Of a stretch of DNA of 5,139 bases, positions 1-5,139 are shown in pieces (the first letter of the stretch is position 1; every line of letters starts with the position of its first letter). The stretch comes from Firmicutes bacterium UBA2595 (GTDB lineage: Bacteria; Bacillota; Thermincolia; Thermincolales; UBA2595), in the NCBI GenBank assembly GCA_002339745.1, contig DDKP01000021.1, forward strand, positions 5,053-10,191. Direction: 5' to 3'. The notes below the pieces were generated by a model. It had not been told where the DNA came from, did not search any database, and saw only the letters and a list, made by a program, of their open reading frames with translations. The position numbers were made by a program, and so were the translations under genes.

Positions 1-705
1 CGGGCCGGCGACCCGGCGGCCTACCACGAGGCGGACGGGCAGTATACTGTCCTGGGCGGGACCATAAATATTATACTTATCATAAATGGCAACCTGCCGC
101 CTTATACTTTGGTACGAACTGTTGTGACGGCTACTGAAGCGAAAACAGCCGCTTTACAGGAACTCATGGCGCCCAGCCGTTACTCCCGGGGTATTGCCAC
201 CGGTTCCGGCACTGACCAGATTATTGTGGTATCTAATCCATCAAGCCCATACAGGTATACAGATGCCGGAAAACACTCAAAATTAGGAGAGTTAATCGGG
301 TCAGCCGTTAAAGATGCTGTCAAGGAAGCCTTGTACAAGGAGACCGGTCTCGGGCCGGAACGCCAGCGGAATTTCCTGGCGCGTTGGGCGAGATACGGGA
401 TTAAGGATGAGGATTTCTGGCAGGAAGCCCAGCGGGATGGGGCCGTTCTGAGCCGGGAAATGTTCATCGAAAGATTAAACCGGTTGGCTGGGGAAGAACG
501 GTTAGTAACTTTGGCTGCGGCTTTGATACATCTGCTGGACGAGTATACATGGGGATTGTTGTCTGCCGGGTCGGTAATGGAAGCAGGAGAAAGGTTTATT
601 CAATCATTTACCGGGATGGCAATAACTTGTGATAGGGTAAGTGATCCCGCTGTCTATTTGAGCCGGTTATTTATAAAAGGGATAGTAAAAATCTTGGACG
701 GCTGA
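1..705 (+). CDS. cbiZ: Adenosylcobinamide amidohydrolase CbiZ, 5'-truncated by window edge
   Basis: The frame is open from base 1 to the TGA at 703-705, giving 234 residues without a start, so the N-terminus lies upstream. CbiZ removes the aminopropanol side chain from adenosylcobinamide, yielding adenosylcobyric acid for cobalamin salvage in the cytoplasm. Recognition rests on family-like motifs: GTINIIL (window residues 20-26), TATEAKTAALQEL (43-55), ATGSGTDQIIV (66-76) and TDAGKHSKLGELIG (87-100). A TTG at 109 could serve as a start, but it would remove the conserved GTINIIL strand, so I reject it. After residue 117 the similarity I recognise stops. The remaining 117 residues are charged and helical-looking, with a hydrophobic patch near LVTLAAALIHLLDEY, and I cannot assign them. 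No cobalamin riboswitch is visible, but the gene's upstream region is not present. The next gene begins about 310 bases downstream beyond a hairpin, so it is probably not in the same operon. The family call is fairly secure and comes from memory of family motifs. Confidence 0.86.
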   Translation, partial: RAGDPAAYHEADGQYTVLGGTINIILIINGNLPPYTLVRTVVTATEAKTAALQELMAPSRYSRGIATGSGTDQIIVVSNPSSPYRYTDAGKHSKLGELIGSAVKDAVKEALYKETGLGPERQRNFLARWARYGIKDEDFWQEAQRDGAVLSREMFIERLNRLAGEERLVTLAAALIHLLDEYTWGLLSAGSVMEAGERFIQSFTGMAITCDRVSDPAVYLSRLFIKGIVKILDG

Positions 706-853
706 TAGCTTACTGCTTGCCGCCTGGAGTATCGTAAAAGTGACAGCAAAAATATTTATTATTTAAAAAATTTTAGCAATATAGGAGGATTTAAGAAAAA
801 TCAGCTCGAATAACTAATAATTAGGAAGAGATTACCAAGAAGGCAGTTGACAG

Positions 854-904
854 GCCATGAAGGTCATGACCGGATGAACCGGTATGATTGTTCATGGCTT
901 TTTT
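854..904 (+). terminator. Rho-independent terminator or attenuator hairpin
   Basis: The outer arm GCCATGAA (854-861) pairs perfectly with TTCATGGC (891-898). Inside it, TCAT-g-ACCGG (864-873, one bulged G) pairs with CCGGTATGA (879-887) around a five-base ATGAA loop. Six T residues follow directly at 899-904. The T run exists only on the + side, so it would act on + strand transcripts. It may end the cbiZ transcript about 190 bases past its stop. Alternatively, it may act as an attenuator if the promoter of the downstream pair lies before it. The sequence alone does not decide between these. Confidence 0.65.
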
Positions 905-942
905 GTTTAAGCAGAACCTACTTGGTTATCAAAGAAAGGGGT

Positions 943-1017
943 GTGGTGAAAAGGAAGGAGACTAAAAACAAGGTAAAATTGCTAGACTCAAAAACCAACC
1001 AAAGGAGGTATGTTTGA
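943..1017 (+). CDS. Possible 24-codon basic leader ORF
   Basis: GTG codons at 943 and 946 open a frame that reads VVKRKETKNKVKLLDSKTNQ and then RRYV before the TGA at 1015-1017. The last base of this stop is the first base of the next gene's ATG (TGATG), an arrangement typical of translational coupling. A weak purine-rich tract, AAAGGGG (935-941), sits only 1 to 4 bases before the GTGs, which is shorter than ideal. The peptide would be strongly basic (K/R-rich). It overlaps the strong AGGAGG of the next gene, so ribosomes translating it would pass through that site. A frame this short can arise by chance, and I recognise no family. Confidence 0.2.
   Translation: MVKRKETKNKVKLLDSKTNQRRYV
1001..1009 (+). 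promoter_or_regulatory. Strong ribosome binding site for the secreted-protein gene
   Basis: AAAGGAGGT is a nearly perfect anti-16S match. The AGGAGG core (1003-1008) is eight bases before ATG 1017. This decides the start: ATG 1010 is too close and leads to an immediate stop in its frame, and TTG 1014 is both closer and weaker. Confidence 0.85.
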
Positions 1018-1328
1018 TGACAGCAATGTTTAAGCGTATTTGGATTTTGCTTCTCGCCGGCCTGCTTTTGGCAGGATTGGTGGCGGGGGCTTATGCGGCT
1101 TCAACTAACAATGACAAAGTCAAAAAAGAAAAGGGTTGTGAAACAATAGAAGGGAAAAATTGGCAGGCAAAAGAGGGGGTTATCAAACCGAATGGCATGC
1201 CGACTCCCAGAAAAAACCTGAGAGATAAAGCGAATCCTTCTGCGGACAAAGAAATGATAGAGAAGAGGCCGCGCCCACTTGAAGAGGCGCCGGTTAATCT
1301 GACTGGGGACGGGGAGGGGTCAGAGTGA
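1017..1328 (+). CDS. Small secreted protein of unknown function, coupled to YD-repeat gene
   Basis: The gene encodes 103 residues from ATG 1017 to the TGA at 1326-1328. The N-terminus is a clear Sec signal peptide: K6-R7, a hydrophobic core at about residues 8-24, and an AYA|A signal peptidase I site after Ala27. There is no lipobox. The mature part, about 76 residues, is hydrophilic and low in predicted structure. It is rich in Lys, Glu, Pro and Asn, has a single Cys (41), carries a PTPRKNLRDKANPSADKEM segment and ends in an acidic tail (GDGEGSE). I recognise no family. The stop codon overlaps the GTG start of the giant YD-repeat protein, so the two are almost certainly cotranscribed and translationally coupled. 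This suggests an exported partner such as an anchor, chaperone or adaptor, which is inference only. Immunity proteins of Rhs toxins usually lie downstream, so an immunity role is less likely. Confidence 0.8.
   Translation: MTAMFKRIWILLLAGLLLAGLVAGAYAASTNNDKVKKEKGCETIEGKNWQAKEGVIKPNGMPTPRKNLRDKANPSADKEMIEKRPRPLEEAPVNLTGDGEGSE
1313..1317 (+). promoter_or_regulatory. Ribosome binding site for YD-repeat gene, inside upstream gene
   Basis: GGAGG lies within the last codons of the small secreted protein and is seven bases before GTG 1325. Together with the GTGA overlap it supports the GTG start. The encoded Gly-Glu-Gly run at the tail of the upstream protein is partly dictated by this site. Confidence 0.7.
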
Positions 1329-4300
1329 AAGAGGGAACAACTCTTTGGCCGAAAAGGCCTGGATTACGAAAAATAACATGGATCGTGTTATTTACCTTTA
1401 TTTTTAACCTTGCGGGCTTTACCCCGGCATCATTTTCTCCCCTGCACAGGGTGACCGGCACACCTGCCGCCGAAGCTTCCGCAGCAGACAGGGACGGTTT
1501 AGGGACGGAGAGTTTTTGGAACTTTTTTAGCGATGATTTAGGCGCCGGGTGGAAGTATTCGATAAACACCTTTACCGGCAACCTGATTATACAAAAAGAT
1601 TTGGTAACCATTCCCGGCCGGGGGATTGCCCTTAGCGAAGGGCTGGTCTATAACTCCCTGTCCGGTCAGACCGGCGTTCTTGGCGCCGGCTGGAAACTGG
1701 AAAATGACCTTTTCCTGCAGGAAAATGAAGACGGAAGCGTAATTTTTAAAGACGAAGACGGGACCAACCATAAATTTACCGGAAACGCCGACGGCAGCTA
1801 CACCGCGCCTGACGGAGTCTACCTTAAATTAACCAAAACAGATACAGGTATATTTACCGTAAAAGACAAAGCAAACTCCGTTTTCCGCTTTGAAAGCGGG
1901 CTTCTCAGAAGCATTGCCGACGAAAAAGGGAACACCACTTCATTCAGCTATGACGCAGATGGCCGGCTTGCATCCGTCACAGACCCGTCCGGCCGGAAGC
2001 TGAACTACAGCTATGACACAAACGGCCGGCTGAGCACAATCACCGATCCTGCCGGGAGGTCATATATCTTCGGCTATGACGCCGACGGAAGGCTTGCCTC
2101 AGTAACAGATCCGAAAGGCGGCATAACCCGGTTCAGCTATGACAGCTCAGGCCGCCTGGCAGGTTTTACCGATGCCAACGGCCACACCACTTCATTCTTT
2201 TACAGCGCCGGCGGCAGGGCAGTTAAAATAAATGACGCCAGGTCCGCCGGCCAAAAAGAATATGCCACAACAATAAGCTATGACCAAAGTCTCTTAACAA
2301 CCACAATAACCGACCCGGCCGGTAAAAGCATTGTCTATACCCACAATTCTTCAGGGAATCTCATTCAGACCCAGGATGAAGAAGGAGTTGTCAAAACCTT
2401 TGCCTGGGACAAAAACAATCCGGTTAAGGTAACAGATGCCTCCGGTTCTACCACAGCAACCTATGACGCCAACGGAAACCCAACTTCCGTTACCGATACT
2501 ATAGATGCCAACAACAACGCTACCGCCACAGCGGAGTATGACAGCTTAAACAACCCGACAGTTATAACCGATCCCAACAACAACCAAGTAACCGCCAGGT
2601 ATGATACAAAGTCAAATATGCTGTCATCCGCCAATCCCAAGAGAAAAGAAGCCGATGCCAACACCTACGATGCATATGGAAACCTGACTTCTGCCACCGA
2701 CCCCGGCGCTCCTGTATCCAACTTGTTGCAAAACGGGAGTTTCGAATGGAAGGACGCTAATGGGAAGCCGGAGCTTTGGTACCTTGGCGGGGATGCTTCG
2801 GCTATCAGCGTAGACACTTCAACAGCAAGATATGGGAATTCTTCCTTAAAGATCAGCAGCGCTACCCAGACATCTGCATATGTTTACAGCAGGTCAGTCA
2901 GCGTTACGCCCGGACAAAAACTGACGCTGAGCGCGTTTGTAAAGATGGAAGCCCTCAGCGGACCGGGCGGAGCAGGCGGGGCAGACATCGGCCTGGAATA
3001 CTATGACGCCAACTGGAACTATCTTGGCTGCAGTTATTCCAATCTTTATACAGGCACAGGGAACAATACCTTTATCGTCACCTCGGATGCCCCGGCCGGC
3101 GCGGCATACGTCCTGGCCATTCTTGACATGAGAAATGCCCAGGGTACCGTATGGTTTGACGGGGCGCAGCTTGAATCCCCGGTAAACAGCGGGGAAGGAC
3201 ATATCCTGACAAAATTTGACTACGTGGAAAACTCCGGTTTTGAAGCCGGAAGCGGCTACTGGTATTCAGGCGGAGTAGCCGGAGCGACAACAATCACCAC
3301 AGAATCCCCCTGGGCTGGGACACGCTGCGCCAGGATAAATCTGACCTCATCAGGCACGGCCTGGATAAGAAGCGCCGCCATTGCGGTAAGGCCGGGGGAA
3401 CGTTTGACACTGTCAGGCTTTGTAAAGACAGCCGGCATAACAGGCTCGGGGGCTCGGGTGCAGGTGCAGTATTATGACCAGAACAACACCTACCTGGGCT
3501 TTAACGCAACCGCGCTCCAGACAGGCGACCGCGACTATACCCGCTATGCCGTGGCCGTGACCCCGCCGAGCAATACAGCATATGTGTTGGTATACGGGAA
3601 CGTAATTTCATCAGTGGGGACTGCCTATTTCGATAACCTGAAACTTGTCCCGAGGTCAACTGCCAGATATCTGTATGATTCGGCCGGCAATTATCTGACC
3701 GCCGCAATCGATCCCCTCGGCAGCCGGACAGACTATGCTTATGACGCGGCCGGAAACCGCACCATGGTAAATGACCCCAAGGGGAATATCACATACTTCG
3801 GTTATGACTCCTTAAACAACCTGACCTCGGTTACCGACCCCTTGGGTAATATATCCAGGTTTGAATATGACCCTGTATCCCTGCAGGTAACCTACCGGGA
3901 TGCCAGGAGCGCGAGTCCGGAAGACAATACCTATAAAACCGTATTCACGTACAACGAACTGAATCAGGTGACCGGCACAATTGATCCCCTGGGAAGACGG
4001 ACCGACAACTCGTATGACGATGCGGGAAATCTTGCTTCCACCGTCTTTCCGGACGGCAAGAAAATTATCTGTTCTTATGACAGGGCCAACCGCTTAAGCC
4101 AGAAAAGCTATGGGTCCGGGACCGAAAAATATTCTCACTTTTATGACCCTGCAGGCAATCTCAAGCAGGTATCAGATGAAAAAAACAGAAGTTATCAATA
4201 TACATTCGACAAAGCAAACCGCCTGACCGGTTCCACTGACATTTTCGGCTACGGGCTGAACTATACCCTGGATAAAGCGGACAACATCACCTCTGTTACT

Positions 4301-5139
4301 GATACCAGCAACCGGAAAACATCTTACGCTTACGGCTCAGCCAACCAGCTCCTTACCCTGACCGACCCGTCCGGGAGGCAGACCAGGTTCCGCTATGATG
4401 AAGCCGGCCGGCCTTTTGAAATCATCAGGGGAAACGGCCTGAAAAGGGTAGATTTATACGATGATGCCGGCAGGCTGAAGCAGATTGCGGATCCGGGAAC
4501 CCCGAACAACAGCGTGCTCCATTACATATTTGATGCCAACGGAAACATTGTGCAGGAGCAAAAAAACACCGGAGTGGAGAGATTCTCTTACGATGCCTTA
4601 AACCGCCTCGTAAGCTGGACTAATGAAGCGGGAAATGTAACCGCTTACGGATTCGACGCGGCAGGAAACCTGACCCAAAAAGGGGATAAGACCTTTACCT
4701 ATAACGCCGCCAACGAAATAACCAACCCCGGCTTCTCTTACGACCAGAACGGCAACCTGACCGGCGACGGCAAGTTCAACTACCATTACGACAGCGAGAA
4801 CCGCCTGGTCAGGGTAACCAAGGTAGCTGACGGTTCTACGGTGGCTGCCTATGAATATGACTACCGGGGCCTGCGCATAAGCAAGACCACCTCTTCCGGC
4901 ACTGTCCGCTACCACTGGGACAATAAAGAACGCCTGGTCAGGGAAAGTGATGCTAACGGCAACACCCTGGCCTTGTACATCTATGATGACAAAGACCGGC
5001 TTATCGCCATTGAAAAAGGCGGGCAGACCTACTATACCCACACCAATTACCGGGGCGATATCCTGGCAATAACAGATACAAACAAAACAAGAGTTGCCAC
5101 ATACAAATACGGCCCGTGGGGCGAACTGCTGAGCAGCAC
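1325..5139 (+). CDS. Giant secreted Rhs/YD-repeat protein, 3'-truncated by window edge
   Basis: From GTG 1325 the frame stays open for 1271 codons to the right edge with no stop. The N-terminus has basic residues (K10, R11, R15, K16) and a hydrophobic segment at 17-32, followed by an Ala-rich stretch to about residue 54, consistent with Sec export. Residues 64-191 match the entry region of Rhs/WapA-like proteins (TGNL at 84-87, GAGW at 120-123, GLLRSIADEKGN at 192-203). Next come about 12 YD repeats, two carbohydrate-binding-like modules (467-619 and 633-776), about 22 further YD repeats (777-1238) and the start of the Rhs core (1239 onward, HTNYRGD then YGPWGELL). In this family YD repeats build a beta-barrel shell enclosing a C-terminal effector, and WapA-type members act in contact-dependent competition or adhesion at Gram-positive surfaces. 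The effector domain itself is outside the window, so toxicity is inferred only. The gene is coupled to the small secreted gene upstream. Confidence 0.93.
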   Translation, partial: MKEGTTLWPKRPGLRKITWIVLFTFIFNLAGFTPASFSPLHRVTGTPAAEASAADRDGLGTESFWNFFSDDLGAGWKYSINTFTGNLIIQKDLVTIPGRGIALSEGLVYNSLSGQTGVLGAGWKLENDLFLQENEDGSVIFKDEDGTNHKFTGNADGSYTAPDGVYLKLTKTDTGIFTVKDKANSVFRFESGLLRSIADEKGNTTSFSYDADGRLASVTDPSGRKLNYSYDTNGRLSTITDPAGRSYIFGYDADGRLASVTDPKGGITRFSYDSSGRLAGFTDANGHTTSFFYSAGGRAVKINDARSAGQKEYATTISYDQSLLTTTITDPAGKSIVYTHNSSGNLIQTQDEEGVVKTFAWDKNNPVKVTDASGSTTATYDANGNPTSVTDTIDANNNATATAEYDSLNNPTVITDPNNNQVTARYDTKSNMLSSANPKRKEADANTYDAYGNLTSATDPGAPVSNLLQNGSFEWKDANGKPELWYLGGDASAISVDTSTARYGNSSLKISSATQTSAYVYSRSVSVTPGQKLTLSAFVKMEALSGPGGAGGADIGLEYYDANWNYLGCSYSNLYTGTGNNTFIVTSDAPAGAAYVLAILDMRNAQGTVWFDGAQLESPVNSGEGHILTKFDYVENSGFEAGSGYWYSGGVAGATTITTESPWAGTRCARINLTSSGTAWIRSAAIAVRPGERLTLSGFVKTAGITGSGARVQVQYYDQNNTYLGFNATALQTGDRDYTRYAVAVTPPSNTAYVLVYGNVISSVGTAYFDNLKLVPRSTARYLYDSAGNYLTAAIDPLGSRTDYAYDAAGNRTMVNDPKGNITYFGYDSLNNLTSVTDPLGNISRFEYDPVSLQVTYRDARSASPEDNTYKTVFTYNELNQVTGTIDPLGRRTDNSYDDAGNLASTVFPDGKKIICSYDRANRLSQKSYGSGTEKYSHFYDPAGNLKQVSDEKNRSYQYTFDKANRLTGSTDIFGYGLNYTLDKADNITSVTDTSNRKTSYAYGSANQLLTLTDPSGRQTRFRYDEAGRPFEIIRGNGLKRVDLYDDAGRLKQIADPGTPNNSVLHYIFDANGNIVQEQKNTGVERFSYDALNRLVSWTNEAGNVTAYGFDAAGNLTQKGDKTFTYNAANEITNPGFSYDQNGNLTGDGKFNYHYDSENRLVRVTKVADGSTVAAYEYDYRGLRISKTTSSGTVRYHWDNKERLVRESDANGNTLALYIYDDKDRLIAIEKGGQTYYTHTNYRGDILAITDTNKTRVATYKYGPWGELLSS
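1898..2722 (+). repeat. First YD-repeat block (about 12 repeats)
   Basis: This is a protein-level repeat with a unit of about 20 residues of the form F-x-Y-D-x-x-G-R/N-L-x-x-V/I-T-D-P-x-G. Examples are FSYDADGRLASVTDPSGRK (206-224), then SYDTNGRLSTITDPAGRS and GYDADGRLASVTDPKGG. The first four are regular. Later ones degenerate, with an Asn-rich run (DANNNA, DPNNNQ) just before the modules. Stretches such as TATGACGCNGAYGG recur at DNA level, but codons differ between copies, so this is protein-level conservation rather than recent DNA duplication. Confidence 0.9.
2723..3181 (+). other. Carbohydrate-binding-like module 1 within the YD protein
   Basis: Residues 467-619 of the YD protein contain no YD motif. 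They start with LLQNGSFEWKD, contain VTPGQKLTLSAFVK (from 527) and YYDANWNYLG, and finish with VWFDGAQLES. The opening N-G-S-F-E and closing F-D-x-x-x-L-E are typical of CenC-like (CBM4/9-type) beta-sandwich modules. A Gly-rich loop (GPGGAGGA) lies in the middle. The family call is from remembered motifs, and the ligand is unknown. Confidence 0.7.
3221..3652 (+). other. Carbohydrate-binding-like module 2, paralogue of module 1
   Basis: Residues 633-776 repeat the pattern of module 1: ENSGFEAGSGYW at the start, VRPGERLTLSGFVK from 688, YYDQNNTYLG, AYVLVYG, and AYFDNLKLV at the end. The alignment to module 1 is collinear throughout but diverged, pointing to an old tandem duplication. A 13-residue linker separates the two. 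Confidence 0.7.
3653..5038 (+). repeat. Second YD-repeat block (about 22 repeats)
   Basis: YD repeats resume straight after module 2 with LYDSAGN and YAYDAAGNRTMVNDPKGN, and continue to the right edge. Units vary from about 16 to 25 residues. Several replace Y-D with F-D, Y-N or W-D (for example GFDAAGNLTQKGDK, TYNAANEIT, HWDNKERL). Units shorten near residues 1120-1160, as is common close to the Rhs core where the barrel closes. Confidence 0.88.
5039..5139 (+). other. Start of Rhs-associated core motif, cut by window edge
   Basis: Residues 1239-1271 read HTNYRGDILAIT, then VATYKYGPWGELL. This matches the Y-x-H-x-N-x-x-G-x-x-x-A-x-T-D...Y-x-Y-x-x-W/F-G form of the Rhs core just upstream of the conserved DPxGxxxG-type boundary. 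That boundary, which separates the core from the variable C-terminal domain, is not reached within the window. Confidence 0.75.

Larger units (their letters stand above)
706..1016. other. Intergenic/leader region between cbiZ and the secreted-protein gene
   Basis: This stretch is more AT-rich than the flanking genes, most clearly at 746-776, which is nearly all A and T. It contains an AGGAGG at 783-788 with no usable start codon behind it: the frame at ATT 789 stops at once. It also holds the hairpin at 854-898 with a T run, a possible 24-codon leader ORF at 943-1017, and the strong ribosome binding site of the next gene. I see no tRNA, no B12-box-like element and no convincing -35/-10 pair. 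The closest pieces are GTGACA at 740-745 with TATTAT at 757-762 (only 11 bases apart), and TAAAAT at 974-979 without a -35. The promoter of the downstream pair is therefore unplaced. Confidence 0.6.

Noticed and set aside
109..111. TTG 109 as the true start of cbiZ
   Set aside because: The same frame is open to base 1 and encodes the family-like GTINIIL segment upstream of this codon.
847..888. TTGACA (847-852) and TATGAT (883-888) as a promoter
   Set aside because: The spacing is 30 bases instead of about 17, and both elements fall in or beside the hairpin arms.
706..1016. Cobalamin or other known riboswitch upstream of the secreted-protein gene
   Set aside because: I found no B12-box-like sequence and no conserved core of other riboswitch classes that I can recognise. 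Only the hairpin is supported.
1294..1771. Two minus-strand frames opposite the start of the YD gene
   Set aside because: The plus strand encodes the signal segment and Rhs entry motifs here with proper ribosome binding sites. The minus frames show no recognisable features.
1949..2160. Regularly spaced repeats suggesting a CRISPR-like or satellite array
   Set aside because: The periodicity is about 60 bases in register with the codons and encodes YD motifs. The copies differ at synonymous positions, and there are no identical repeats with unique spacers.
2461..3707. Several minus-strand frames and a 76-codon plus-strand frame (2776-3006)
   Set aside because: All are shadows in other frames of the continuous YD-repeat gene, which has clear protein motifs across the same bases.
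4598..5041. 147-codon open frame on the minus strand
   Set aside because: It lies wholly antisense within the YD-repeat coding frame. Its Val/Ala-rich composition mirrors the repetitive codons of the real gene, and it has no convincing ribosome binding site.

Overview
The window is probably from a Gram-positive anaerobe, most likely a Firmicute of the Desulfotomaculum/Pelotomaculum type. This is an inference from three things: strong AGGAGG-type ribosome binding sites, a Sec-exported wall-type YD-repeat protein, and a cobinamide-salvage CbiZ protein. The genus is a guess. All supported genes lie on the + strand.

Left part (1-705): the 3' end of a gene for adenosylcobinamide amidohydrolase (CbiZ), open from the first base. 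The recognisable CbiZ core is followed by about 117 residues of helical-looking C-terminal extension. Next comes an AT-richer stretch of about 310 bases (706-1016). It holds an orphan Shine-Dalgarno-like AGGAGG, a strong hairpin followed by a T run (terminator or attenuator), and a possible tiny leader ORF whose stop overlaps the next start codon.

Right part (1017-5139): a two-gene unit. A 103-residue secreted protein of unknown family overlaps by four bases (GTGA) the GTG start of a very large Rhs/YD-repeat protein. That frame stays open for 1271 codons and runs off the right edge. Its order is: signal segment, N-terminal Rhs entry region, first YD-repeat block, two tandem carbohydrate-binding-like beta-sandwich modules, second YD-repeat block, and the beginning of the Rhs core motif. 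In this family the core is normally followed by a variable C-terminal domain, often a toxin, and then an immunity gene. Both would lie outside the window.

The likely logic is that the small exported protein and the giant exported YD-repeat protein are co-translated and act together at the cell surface. The CbiZ gene appears functionally separate, cut off by the hairpin. The least described elements are the small coupled secreted protein, the leader region in front of it, and the paired sugar-binding-like modules splitting the YD repeats.
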